Below, piece by piece: positions 10,890-22,293 of a DNA stretch of 64,000 nucleotides. Numbering within the stretch: the stretch's first letter is position 1; each line of letters starts with the position of its first letter. The notes below the pieces were generated by a model that saw only the letters and a program-made list of their open reading frames with translations, made no database searches and was not told where the DNA came from. The stretch is taken from assembly GCA_030765065.1 (NCBI GenBank), contig CM060976.1, positions 59,442,539-59,506,538 on the forward strand, given 5' to 3'. The DNA comes from Deroplatys truncata. Lineage: Eukaryota; Arthropoda; Insecta; Mantodea; Mantidae. Made by a program: the position numbers and the translations under genes.

Positions 10890-11475
10890 AAGTGTTGAAC
10901 AACATGAACCATTAATAAGGAATATCTGGGAAAAGAATGACGCCACAAAAACTTTATTTAAAGTAAATTGTGTTTTAAAGAGATCTACATTTTTTGTCAG
11001 TGCGTTTTCGTCTATTGGGCATTTTCTTGAAGGGCATTAAAATGTATAATTTCTATAGGTGGTCAAAAGGATCCTAGCTAACGTTTACCAGCTATGCAAG
11101 ATTATATAAATTTCCTTCCGAATGAAGAGAGCTTCATAACCTAGGCCCAAAAAATTAAAGATATACATTTTGTCATGTAAATAGATCTAATATATGGGCT
11201 TTAATCAAAATCGTTACAACCATTTTTCAGAAGGTAAAATAATTCTAAAAATATTTTATGTAAAGCGTAGTTGGGGGTATGCCATCTTTTGGAGGTACTG
11301 AACTTCAATACCAAGTTTGGTATGTATCCGATATTTCGTTTCTGTGCTATCTGCTCACAGACAAATGGACACGTAGACCTTTTTCCAAAAATGTTTTTTT
11401 TCGAATCAGATTTTGGTTGAATGCAGTACTTCTTCTTTCTGCCTACTATAGGTAAGCAGTTAGGAAATAATAAGC
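10890..11475 (+). repeat. GTAGAGAAAGT-family repeat, 5'-truncated copy
   Basis: Begins in the AATATCTGGGAAAAGAATG block, with an extra inserted stretch near 11020-11075, and ends in a degraded terminus CAGTTAGGAAATAATAA. Confidence 0.75.
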
Positions 11476-12131
11476 CTTCGTAAGAGTAGTTTTAGAAGCC
11501 GTATAACAATAAAGGATATTGTGCAGAGAAAGTTGTGTGAATGTAATGCATCACTTTGCTTTTCTTTCTTTTATAGAAGGAGATTCAGCTGCAAATCGTT
11601 GGAGCGTGAGGAAGCTTCGTGACCAAGCATGTATAATAACCCGAGGCTGGCACAAGAAATGCTGGGAATGCCGGACTTTCTCCTCTTTTCCACAGAGCAG
11701 TGCATTTTAACTTATGCTGAGAAAAAATAAACAGTTTTCCAAGGGAAAGAGCCAGAGCTGGAAATCTGGATTGTGAACTGCCACAATACACCGTCAGCCA
11801 GGGAGACAGATGTTCGAGATGACGTGGGCATTTTCAGAGTGAACGTACTGGCAAATGATAATACAGCTGGCTGTGCATTCTAGCTGTGTGTCCTGTTTTG
11901 GTATATAACGTGTATGAATTATGTAGAAACTCCTCCTGCAGCCTAATCTACGTTCCTAGGGTAACAGTTTTAAGTCGAGAGCTATCGTCATGTAAGCGCT
12001 TGTTGAGAGTGAATATCCCAGAAACTTGAAACTCCAATTAGTGCATTAGCTAGTACCAGGATCTCGCCGTGTAAATGGTTCGATAAAGAAACTTTCGTGC
12101 ATTTTCAGCTCTAATTAGAGCAGCATGTATA
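11476..12131. other. Anonymous DNA
   Basis: No gene or repeat recognised. It ends at the TA dinucleotide where the next transposon inserted. Confidence 0.4.
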
Positions 12132-12878
12132 CAGGATGTAACAATGAGGTACGACCAAACTTTCAGGACACATTCCTCAAGCTAGAGCAAGAAAATACAT
12201 TATATGGACTTGCGTCCGGAAATGCTTTATTTTCATGTTATAACTCATTTTCTACAACTCTTCATGACACATTAATCACGGGAAGCACACAGGGAGAAAG
12301 GTGCTACCATACCACATGAAACTCTTTCTTAGATTAAATGTTCAAAATGACCTCCGTCAGCGTTGTAGCATGCGTCAACCCGGATGCGCTGATGTATCCC
12401 TGGAAAACTACGTATTCTTCCCGGGCTTCCACAACACAGGCACGAAGACACATTGTATTGTGTACATCAATTGATAATCTGCCAACTACGCATATGTGTA
12501 CACTTCCATTTTACTGTATCGGAAACCAATTCCGTGGTGACTCTAAACAGTTGATGCTACTTGTATTAAGACAATAAAGTGAGTTGAATGTCAACACTGC
12601 CTTCGTTCAAACGAAACAAAAAATACTGGCCGTGAAGCTAAGTATAACATAACCAGTTGTAACCAAAAGGGTATTTTTGAACATTTCATGTAAATTTTCT
12701 GTAGTATGCTGGTACTTTCTGTACCTGTGTTTTCTATGATTAATGTACTATGGAGAGTTCGGGAATATGAGCTATAACTGAAAATAAAGCATTTCTGGAC
12801 ACATGTTCATATAATGATTTTCTTCTTCTAGTGTGAGGAATGTGTCCTGAAAATGTCGTACGTTATTGTAACATCCTG
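12132..12878 (-). mobile_element. Long-TIR Tc1/mariner-type derivative (747 bp)
   Basis: Flanked by TA at 12130-12131 and 12879-12880. The two ends are inverted repeats that can be followed for roughly 130 bp: CAGGATGTAACAATGAGGTACG on the left pairs with the reverse complement of CGTACGTTATTGTAACATCCTG on the right, and the match continues through AAATGCTTTATTTTCA. Only the transposase tail survives inside (minus strand, about 12400-12330). It is a non-autonomous foldback-like derivative, related by that tail to the element at 18365. Confidence 0.85.
12330..12400 (-). pseudogene. Transposase C-terminal scrap (DUF4817-like Tc1/mariner type)
   Basis: The minus strand reads RVDACYNADGGHFEHLI. 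This matches the end of the transposase at 18532 (LNACIASYGGYFEHLL). The catalytic core is gone. Confidence 0.6.
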
Positions 12879-12880
12879 TA

Positions 12881-13763
12881 TATAAGGAATAATAATAAAG
12901 TATACATATCTACTAAAATGTACATAGATGGCTAATAATTATCGGTATAAATTTACATGAAAAATCTTAATATAATCATTACAGGACCACAGACATGGGA
13001 TGGAATTTATCCACGAGGTATTCATGTTTAACAGTTTAATCCAAAGTCTTGCACAAAAATCGCAACTTTAAAATACGCAATTTAGCAATGCGATAACGCC
13101 GAAGCTAACATTCAGGAGAAATTAAATTGAAATATACATATTTCGAGCCAGCTCTCTAGGGTTTCTCGTGGTTTTCCCTGCTTGCACACGTGAAAGACAG
13201 GTTGGTATATAATTTCGACAGCCCCTAAAATCCTAATGGCAGCAAACGTAATAAAGTAAAGCAGAACGGTACAACAGGAAACACTCAAGTTAGACATAAT
13301 CAAGAGAAATAAAAGCGATGCTGCAACAGGTAACTCTAAAACGATCTGCACTCGTTACAAGTATATGGCAATAACTATAAGACTTCGCAAATGATCTTAG
13401 CGGTTGAAAGGTAGCAAATAAATAGGTATCCATAAATATCTCTCGTAATTATAAAAGGTTTTACTACAGCTGTGAGTGTCTCATTATATTGGTGGTGAGA
13501 AAGGTTTACCCAAAATATGGGAAATTAATATTGGTATGGAGGATAGGTTTAATTCTAGTAATGAAGTACGTTTTTGCAGGTTAACTCTAGACGGATTTAG
13601 CCGATTTACAATTTCTTTAATATTTATTATTATTATTTTGAATTCCGTAACGGCTTTTATTTGGAATGTCTTTATCCATTTACCAATATTCAAGCTTCTG
13701 GATTTGTTTCCTTTTAACGAAACTGTTTTTGTGCTCTGTCCTCGGATTTATATTGGTTTAATA
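12881..13763. other. Anonymous DNA
   Basis: Nothing convincing. A 135-codon open frame from 13476 crosses the left end of the next transposon and shows no family motif, so it is taken as chance. Confidence 0.4.
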
Positions 13764-13765
13764 TA

Positions 13766-14453
13766 CGAGGGTAAGTCAATAAGAGTACGCACGCAATTTT
13801 TAATTTTTTATATGTTGGCTGTATTGGTTTGTGCACGCGCACGTCAACATGTGTTCCTTTGTTTCCGCTTGCGGAATGTTTGACCCAGTAAGTGTGGAAC
13901 TGTAACATAACAAGCATTGCTGCAACCCTCAACGTTTGCACTAAAGAACAGCAGCGTTATCCGGTTTTTTTGGGGGAGAGGGGGCTCTCAAGGTGCACCA
14001 GGAGTAGAAATCCATCGAAGACTTTTCGCACAATATGTTTTACCACGGCGAAATATTACAGATGGATTGAAAAGTTCAAAAATGGTCGGACAACTCTGAA
14101 GGACGAGGAAAGAGCAGGACGCCCATCCATATCCACTAGTGACGCCGACTATGAGCAAGCCTGTATCCTGATTCAGAGAACCGAAAATTGGCTGTGGAGA
14201 AGTGGCAAACCATATCTTTTTAGTGCAATTAAAACTGCCTTAAGAGGTCGTCGAGTCACCACAGGCCAAGAGGTGAAGGAAGCGGTGCATACATGGCTTG
14301 CTACTAAGCGGAAAAGCTTTTTTTTTCTGAGGGCATCAGAAAGCCTGTGCATCGAGAATCAAAGTAACAACTTGAAAATGGGGTAATTTTAAGATTATAT
14401 TGTAATAACAAATTTTAAAAAATTATGTGCGGATACTTATTTACTTACCCTCG
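13766..14453 (+). mobile_element. Internally deleted mariner (688 bp)
   Basis: Bounded by TA at 13764-13765 and 14454-14455. The terminal inverted repeats CGAGGGTAAGTCAATAAG and its partner CTTATTTACTTACCCTCG are nearly perfect. It is about half the length of a normal mariner because the centre of the transposase is missing. Confidence 0.9.
13905..14384 (+). pseudogene. Mariner transposase, N-terminal DNA-binding part joined to the C-terminal tail
   Basis: The first part holds a mariner-type HTH region with IHRRLFAQYV, then YRWIEKFKNGRTTLKDEE and RAGRPSIST, the linker before the catalytic domain. The frame then jumps to LFSAIKTALRGRRVTTGQEV and KEAVHTWLATKRKSFF, which in mariners follow the third catalytic Asp. 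The catalytic blocks (TGDE, HDNARPH, SPDLAPSD) are absent, so it cannot cut DNA. A frame shift near 13990-14040 and another near the C-terminus break it further. The remaining protein would be a terminus-binding fragment if ever expressed. Confidence 0.75.
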
Positions 14454-14455
14454 TA

Positions 14456-15180
14456 GAATATAATAAGTAGGTACCTGCATCTTCAGATGAGCACATCGAA
14501 GTGGAAACAGAAAAGAGTGATAATACACAACGTTTAATCGTATATGTAATGTCTTTACTTATATAACAGTGTTATTTAATTGTCTGAATCGCTATTGTTT
14601 TGTATTACTTCTATACCTAAAAACCAAATACCTTTGTACACTTAATCATTTAACATTTGTCTTTGAAAAAAGAGACATTCGCAAATATCAATTTAATAAA
14701 ATCAAATTGTATCAAAAGCCGCAAATAAAAATATTTTGCTTTCTCCCATGGCGGTATGTAACATAATTAAAATTTGCATCAGGAAAATCGGCAAACGCTA
14801 ACAGCAATGCCCCCAGTTCCTTTGATCCAAGAATGATAAAAATCCTCCTGAAGCATTACAAGCAATTAATTAATTTGTTTTAATTAAAATGGCATAGCTC
14901 TACAAATTTAGAAACCAATAAAACTGTTAAATATAAGGTCCCCGTAGTTATCGCATAAAACGTCGCTCCACCGTTCAGGTTTGGTGTTGACACACACAAG
15001 GAATAAAAGAAAAAAAATAATAGTAGTAATAATACGTAGAAGCTTACTGCTCACATTTTAACTTTCTCGATCCCTGACCTAAGTCTGTGAAATTATTTTC
15101 AATAAAAGAGTTCGATATTGGTTAGAGGAACCTGAGAAAAGCTATACACCTAGAGGGAGAGAAATGAGGGAGGGGAAATT
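14456..15180. other. Anonymous DNA before the satellite
   Basis: AT-rich, no recognised gene or repeat. A small less AT-rich island near 14938-14995 is unidentified. Confidence 0.4.
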
Positions 15181-18100
15181 TAAAGAAAGTCAAATAGAAA
15201 TGTGATCTAGGTCATTCATTAATAGTCGGATAGTCCAGCAGTGTGGAGAATCATAGAACCAAGCTATTGCCACTTCACTTTAAAGAAACTCAAATAGAAA
15301 TGTGATCTAGGTCATTCATTAATAGTCGGATAGTCCAACAGTGTGGAGAATCATATAACCAAGCTATTGCCACTTCACTTTAAAGAAACTCAAATAGAAA
15401 TGTGATCTAGGTCATTCATTAATAGTCGGATAGTCCAGCAGTGTGGAGAATCATAGAACCAAGCTATTGCCACTTCACTTTAAAGAAACTCAAATAGAAA
15501 TGTGATCTAGGTCATTCATTAATAGTCGGATAGTCCAGCAGTGTGGAGAATCATAGAACCAAGCTATTGCCACTTCACTTTAAAGAAACTCAAATAGAAA
15601 TGTGATCTAGGTCATTCATTAATAGTCGGATAGTCCAGCAGTGTGGAGAATCATAGAACCAAGCTATTGCCACTTCACTTTAAAGAAACTCAAATAGAAA
15701 TGTAATCTAGGCCATTCATTAATAGTCGGATAGTCCAACAGTGTGGAGAATCATAGAACCAAGCTATTGCCACTTCACTTTAAAGAAACTCAAATAGAAA
15801 TGTGATCTAGGTCATTCATTAATAGTCGGATAGTCCAGCAGTGTGGAGAATCATAGAACCAAGCTATTGCCACTTCACTTTAAAGAAACTCAAATAGAAA
15901 TGTGATCTAGGTCATTCATTAATATTCGGATAGTCCAACAGTGTGGAGAATCATAGAACCAAGCTATTGCCACTTCACTTTAAAGAAACTCAAATAGAAA
16001 TGTGATCTAGGTCATTCATTAATAGTCGGATAGTCCAACAGTGTGGAGAATCATAGAACCAAGCTATTGCCACTTCACTTTAAAGAAACTCAAATAGAAA
16101 TGTGATCTAGGTCATTCATTAATAGTCGGATAGTCCAGCAGTGTGGAGAATCATAGAACCAAGCTATTGCCACTTCACTTTAAAGAAACTCAAATAGAAA
16201 TATAATCTAGGCCATTCACTAATAGTCGGATAGTCCAACAATGTGGAGAATCATATAACCAAGCTATTGCCACTTCACTTTAAAGAAACTCAAATAGAAA
16301 TGTGATCTAGGTCATTCATTAATAGTCGGATAGTCCAGCAGTGTGGAGAATCATAGAACCAAGCTATTGCCACTTCACTTTAAAGAAACTCAAATAGAAA
16401 TATAATCTAGGCCATTCACTAATAGTCGGATAGTCCAACAATGTGGAGAATCATATAACCAAGCTATTGCCACTTCACTTTAAAGAAACTCAAATAGAAA
16501 TGTGATCTAGGTCATTCATTAATAGTCGGATAGTCCAGCAGTGTGGAGAATCATAGAACCAAGCTATTGCCACTTCACTTTAAAGAAACTCAAATAGAAA
16601 TGTGATCTAGGTCATTCATTAATAGTCGAATAGTCCAACAGTGTGGAGAATCATAGAACCAAGCTATTGCCACTTCACTTTAAAGAAACTCAAATAGAAA
16701 TGTGATCTAGGTCATTCATTAATAGTCGAATAGTCCAACAGTGTGGAGAATCATAGAACCAAGCTATTGCCACTTCACTTTAAAGAAACTCAAATAGAAA
16801 TGTAATCTAGGCCATTCACTAATAGTCGGATAGTCCAACAATGTGGAGAATCATATAACCAAGCTATTGCCACTTCACTTTAAAGAAACTCAAATAGAAA
16901 TGTGATCTAGGTCATTCATTAATAGTCGGATAGTCCAGCAGTGTGGAGAATCATAGAACCAAGCTATTGCCACTTCACTTTAAAGAAACTCAAATAGAAA
17001 TGTGATCTAGGTCATTCATTAATAGTCGAATAGTCCAACAGTGTGGAGAATCATAGAACCAAGCTATTGCCACTTCACTTTAAAGAAACTCAAATAGAAA
17101 TGTAATCTAGGCCATTCACTAATAGTCGGATAGTCCAACAATGTGGAGAATCATATAACCAAGCTATTGCCACTTCACTTTAAAGAAACTCAAATAGAAA
17201 TGTGATCTAGGTCATTCATTAATAGTCGGATAGTCCAGCAGTGTGGAGAATCATAGAACCAAGCTATTGCCACTTCACTTTAAAGAAACTCAAATAGAAA
17301 TGTGATCTAGGTCATTCATTAATAGTCGGATAGTCCAACAGTGTGGAGAATCATATAACCAAGCTATTGCCACTTCACTTTAAAGAAACTCAAATAGAAA
17401 TGTGATCTAGGTCATTCATTAATAGTCGGATAGTCCAACAGTGTGGAGAATCATAGAACCAAGCTATTGCCACTTCACTTTAAAGAAACTCAAATAGAAA
17501 TGTGATCTAGGTCATTCATTAATAGTCGGATAGTCCAGCAGTGTGGAGAATCATAGAACCAAGCTATTGCCACTTCACTTTAAAGAAACTCAAATAGAAA
17601 TGTGATCTAGGTCATTCATTAATAGTCGGATAGTCCAACAGTGTGGAGAATCATAGAACCAAGCTATTGCCACTTCACTTTAAAGAAACTCAAATAGAAA
17701 TGTAATCTAGGCCATTCACTAATAGTCGGATAGTCCAACAATGTGGAGAATCATATAACCAAGCTATTGCCACTTCACTTTAAAGAAACTCAAATAGAAA
17801 TGTGATCTAGGTCATTCATTAATAGTCGGATAGTCCAGCAGTGTGGAGAATCATAGAACCAAGCTATTGCCACTTCACTTTAAAGAAACTCAAATAGAAA
17901 TGTGATCTAGGTCATTCATTAATATTCGGATAGTCCAACAGTGTGGAGAATCATAGAACCAAGCTATTGCCACTTCACTTTAAAGAAACTCAAATAGAAA
18001 TGTGATCTAGGTCATTCATTAATAGTCGGATAGTCCAACAGTGTGGAGAATCAAAGAACCAAGCTATTGCCACTTCACTTTAAAGAAACTCAAATAGAAA

Positions 18101-18186
18101 TGTGATCTAGGTCATTCATAATATTCGGATAGTCCAACAGCTATGGAGAATCATAGAACCAAGCTATTGCCACTTCACTTTAAAGA
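15181..18186 (+). repeat. 100-bp satellite, 30 tandem monomers
   Basis: The word TGTGATCTAG (or a variant) stands at 15201 and then every 100 bp up to 18101, so 30 monomers follow each other without a net length change over 3 kb. Variants are mainly base substitutions: type A has CCAGCAGTGTGG; type B has TAATCTAGGCCATTCACT with CCAACAATGTGG and TCATATAACC; others carry TCGAATAG or AATATTCGG. B-like monomers (15701, 16201, 16401, 16801, 17101, 17701) are always followed by type A. The last monomer has a compensating 1-bp loss and gain. There is no long open frame. It is noncoding tandem DNA, homogenised by unequal exchange or rolling-circle amplification. Confidence 0.98.
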
Positions 18187-18277
18187 GGTAGTATAAGTGA
18201 TGTGCGATATCTCGGCAATAAAAATGCGTGGTTCAGACATTAATAACAGCAAAAAAGAACTGTTACTTGTTAACGCA

Positions 18278-18278
<1 letters not shown>

Positions 18279-18311
<33 letters not shown>
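18279..18311 (+). repeat. (AC)n microsatellite
   Basis: About 16 AC units between the satellite and the next transposon; the 106-codon minus-strand frame across it is an artefact of the repeat. Confidence 0.95.
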
Positions 18312-18314
<3 letters not shown>

Positions 18315-18364
18315 GCGTAAGTAACACGCAACGCACGCGCGCACATACACATAAAACACGTGTA

Positions 18365-19764
18365 CAGGATGTTTGAAGTCCACCGACAAACTTCAGGGAG
18401 TGATTCCTGACTGGAAATGGAGCACAAAATGTCATATCACCTTGTGTCCGAAAAGCATAGTTCTCACGGTAGATGGCGCCGAAGAACGATATCAAACAAA
18501 GAGCCCTGGCGCACAGTACATGGCCTGAATCTCATTCATGTCGCAACAGATGTTCAAAGTAGCCCCCATAGGATGCAATGCAGGCGTTCAGATGTCGCCT
18601 CATGGATTGCCTCACTCGTTGGAATGTTCCGGACTGTGTCCGAATATTGTCACAGTCTACATGGACATGCTGTTGAAGGGTCTGAACATCACAATGTTTT
18701 TGAGATGCTCCCACAAGTAAAAATCCAGAGGGTTAATTTCGGTGATCGAGCATACCATGCAATAGGGCCTCCATCTATCCAACGTCTGGGGAAGATGATG
18801 TTGAGGTGTCGCCGAACATTAATGCGGAAGTGGGCTGGCGCTCCATCGTGTTGCAGCCGCATTACCTGTCGTATTGCCAAAGGCACATTCTCCAACAACG
18901 GAGGCAGTGTGTTTTGCAGGAAGTCCAGATGCGTTTCTCCGTTTAGACGTTATGGTCAGAAGAACTAGTCCAAGTAGGCGGTCACCAATAATTTCTGCCC
19001 AAATATTAATGCTGAGCCGCTGCTGATGACATGCTTCAACCATTCCGTGAGGATTTTCTGTAGCCCGCAGATGACGATTTAGCAGGTTAACGATGCTATC
19101 TCTACCAAAGGTGACTTCATCGGTGAAGAGTACTCAAGGCAGAAATCCCATAACGGAGATGGCCTGTTAAACAAACCAGCGACGCGATGTTTCCATGGAG
19201 GAAAATCCGCCGGTGATAATCCCTTCACACGTTTCAAGTGATATGGATAAAAGCGGTTGCCATGTAGGATACAGATAAACGTCCTTTAGCTTACACTGTG
19301 TGGGTAGGCCAATTGCATGGAGCTTGAAGCAGGGTTGTTCTCAATATCATGGAGAACAAGTTCCTCCACATCTGGTGTACGCGCAGTGCGCGGCTGCCCT
19401 GAACGTTCGTCTATCTCAAAGGACCCAAGCTCACACAAACGACAGAAAATGGCTCCAAGTGTTGTGTGATGTGGGTGGTGTTGTCCCTCAGGGTACGTGG
19501 CTCGGTACATCCATGCTGCCTTTTTCACCTGTCATACACCTACACCATCTGCTTGCTTCTGGAATAAATAGCGGGCCATAGTGCTTCTATTTGCTTAAAT
19601 TACACTATCTGCAACACGCAAAATACACATTGCAGGTTATCAGGGAGTTTAGTCAGTGCCATCTACGTAGAAATTATGCATTTCCGGACACAAAGTGTCC
19701 ATTTGCTCCATTTCCGGTCAGGAATCCCCCCTGAAATTTTTCGGTGGACTTAAAACTCACCTTG
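18365..19764 (-). mobile_element. Full-length Tc1/mariner-type transposon with DUF4817-like transposase (1.4 kb)
   Basis: TA duplications at 18363-18364 and 19765-19766. The inverted repeats run at least 60 bp: AGTCCACCGACAAACTTCAG and ATTCCTGACTGGAAATGGAG near the left end recur as reverse complements near 19690-19755. The transposase lies on the minus strand and fills the interior. It is the fullest member of the CAGGATGT-end group here and is related to the shortened elements at 12132 and 27113. Confidence 0.9.
18532..19579 (-). pseudogene. Transposase, DUF4817-like N-terminus, DDE/D superfamily, frameshifted
   Basis: Order on the minus strand: probable start at 19579 (MARYLFQKQADG), a stop, then the HTH region with YRATYPEGQHHPHHTT and LGSFEIDERSGQPRTART, and DVEELVLHDIENNPASSS. 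The first catalytic Asp is in LFTDEVTFGRD (about 19115), followed by NPHGMVEACHQQRLSINIWA and GDRLLG. The second Asp is in LQHDGAPAHF (about 18827-18856), then FPRRWID and IAWYARSP. A frame shift follows, after which NPLDFYLWEHL supplies the third acidic residue. The C-terminus is LNACIASYGGYFEHLL. All three catalytic blocks are recognisable, but stops and shifts make it inactive. Confidence 0.85.
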
Positions 19765-19766
19765 TA

Positions 19767-21271
19767 TGTATTTGCAGGAGATCAGGTAATTGTAAGCAAT
19801 TACGAGAGCAATGACTATATATATAGGAACCACTTAATTTATTTTCAGGTTTAGGAATGCAGTTGCCTTCAAGTTATCTACTCAAACCATATATCAAAAC
19901 AAAAAATGTAAATACCGCGTCAAGGGTCACTGATGGGTACGTAAAACTGGTCTGGTGAATACTGTCTGCAAACGCGAAAAGACTGTGCGAGAGATAGGGG
20001 TGAGTGGTGTGTTATCTGCGACGTCCCTACCTAAAGTTTACCGACAGTTCAACTTTATTTTCCTTTTTATCCTATCTTTAATGATTACAAGCTCTTATGC
20101 CTAACGACTTTCATAATTCCTTCTTCATTGAAAAACCCTGTTCTTCCGGATGGACATTGGTTATAACACAGCTTCTATTTCAAACTCTTAAATGACCAAA
20201 AGACTAAATAGGATTTATAATGCACAGATGTTAGGATGGGAACATGTAGGAATCGTGGAAGAGCATGCCTGCAAAGAAGGCTATGCTTCGTCGTTGAGAA
20301 TACTATGCATGTAAAATAAGACAAAAACCGCAAATATTACATTCCAAGCATTACGCGCATAGATGGATCTACTTATAAGAATGCAACACTTATGCCAAAA
20401 CTTTCTAATATTCCTTATGTAAGAAATTTATGCATTTCTTTTTAATGGACTCGAGTTCATTACCACAGTATGATAAATAATTATATAAAAGGAAAGAATC
20501 TTACGCCGCCTAACGCCAGACGTGCGAAACACCATAAATGAATAAGGCTGACTGAAGCTGAATCGCCGACTACATTCATTTGCTACTGACATTTTTGAAA
20601 GCAAGTTACAATGATATCACAACATAAAATCGCAAATTTTCTTAGAATAGAAGAACAAAGTTTCAGTGGAGCTCTTAATAGAGATAAAGCAAATAAGATG
20701 ACCACTTTTTGTGCCCTTATTCATGTATACAGAGAAAGCAGCGTATCTGTGCGTTTGATAGCATAGTAGGCAATGTTGAAAATTCAGCTGGATAGTTATT
20801 TCAGCATTGAGTGTCATGACAAAATGTCGACAGAAGTCCATATCTCACTATTACTTATGTATGTCACTGTATAGTTAGGTACCCATAGGTATCGGTTTTT
20901 ATGATTTGTGATATGCACATTTTAAATGTCAAAACGCATCTGTATAATACCGGATAAGACAGCCAGTCTTTTATAAAAGTAAAGTTATGTCTCTCTACTG
21001 CATACAACACATAAAAACTAAAATAATTATATAAAATAAATGCTTCAAAGAGGTTACTGAATATAAATACCCGGATACATAATGCCATCAAATAGAAATT
21101 TTGACCACATAAAAAACGTGGATATTAACAGAGAAGTTTAGAATAAAAACCCAAGTAAATGAAAGCAGAATTTTAAGAATACCACCAGGACACCGTAAAA
21201 TGAGGACATAGGCAACAAATAAAAAACATTTAATTTAATGACAAATTAAAGGAGGAACAGTGCTAGATATA
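19767..21271. other. Anonymous DNA
   Basis: AT-rich, with only short unmatched frames. No repeat family of this window is recognised. Confidence 0.4.
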
Positions 21272-21610
21272 CAGGATGGACCATTTATGCTGAGACTGTA
21301 CAGTGTATCCAAAATTAAGCGTTGTAGAACGAAATGTCTTGAATGAAAGTTTCTTCGTATAATGGGGGAAAGTAAGTTAAGGCGTGTATTTTTTTGGAGG
21401 ACGTTATGATAATAAGTTTAGGATTAATTTATTATTTTTAAATTGGTGACCTACAATAAGGGTCAAATCAAATTGAACCTAAAATTACTATCACAACGTT
21501 CTCCAAATAAAACACGACTAATAGAATTTACTTTTGCCCATTATATCAAGCAACGTTTATTCAAGATATTTCTTTCTACAACGCTTAGTTTTGGAGATAA
21601 TATTGTCGCA
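21272..21610. mobile_element. Foldback (inverted-repeat) element
   Basis: Two arms of about 115-120 bp, roughly 21309-21425 and 21474-21597, are imperfect reverse complements. AAGCGTTGTAGAACGAAATG on the left pairs with CTTTCTACAACGCTTAG on the right, TATAATGGGGGAAAG with CTTTTGCCCATTATA, and TTTGGAGGACGTTATGATAA with CTATCACAACGTTCTCCAAA. The loop is about 50 bp. The left flank ATACAGGATGGACC resembles a Tc1/mariner terminus, but the right end lacks it. No coding content. Confidence 0.75.
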
Positions 21611-21639
21611 GTAATCTGGCTCGTGTTATATTATTTGCT

Positions 21640-22293
21640 GGGCGCCTGTTATCGTTTTATTATTTTAAATGTTGGGTTCTTTGTCCTCCGGCTAGCTATT
21701 ATTACTCAGTCAAGCAAGTATCTCTGAGCAAGGCGTGTAAACGGAAAGGAGTTGTTATTAAAAGATAACACTGATAAAATAATTTGTTTCTACACTTTTA
21801 TTGCCTTCACACTTAATTAATAATTCATATATTTAATCTTTATACGGCTGACTGAAACTGTTATATTTCCGAATGTAATTACTGTCGTATTAGTTGCCGC
21901 GTACTTCACATTTTGTAATGAACTTTACGACGTGTACCTCGCGAGAGATTCTTCCAAACTGTATGACGTGCACCTCACGAGAGATTCCTTAGAACTGCGC
22001 GACACATGCTTATGGCTTGAGAATATATACTCCTTCACCCCGAATTGTCTAAACATTATAATAGAGCTGCTATTGGTTACCAAATCCCGCCAACATTAGC
22101 GTCTGTTTTGTCAGCCAATCACTACTACTAACATGTGTACTCCAGAGAAGATATCCCTCCATTTCTAAGGAAAGGCAGGCTACCCTGAGTCATTTGTTTG
22201 TCTCTTCTTAGTGATAAACAACTTCCCCTCGGTTTATTGTTACCCATTTCTATTGTCAGTTTCAGTGAGGCCGTGTAAACTTATTTCCTAACA
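21640..22293 (-). repeat. LTR-like repeat, copy 1 (possible solo LTR)
   Basis: Homologous to 63190-64000: shared blocks are GGGTTCTTTGTCCTCCGGCT, GTGTAAACGGAAAGGAGT, GAGCTGCTATTGGTTA and ATTGTCAGTTTCAGTGAGGC. Read on the minus strand it may begin TGTTAGG at 22293, has a TATATA box near 22030, then two 36-bp tandem units (about 21938-22009), and ends in ATAACA followed by GGCGCCCAG, like a primer-binding start. These are LTR features, but no internal coding region is attached. Confidence 0.55.

Noticed and set aside
10595..10948. 117-codon minus-strand frame in the repeat at 10080
   Set aside because: Equivalent frames are broken in other copies of the family, so it is not under selection.
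13476..13883. 135-codon open frame as a host gene
   Set aside because: It runs through the left inverted repeat of the mariner at 13766 and shows no domain; hydrophobic content follows from AT-rich sequence.
15181..18186. CRISPR-like regular array
   Set aside because: There are no unique spacers; the entire 100-bp unit repeats, so it is a satellite.
18175..18495. Minus-strand 106-codon frame with Val-Cys repeats
   Set aside because: It is the translation of the (AC)n microsatellite plus a transposon end.
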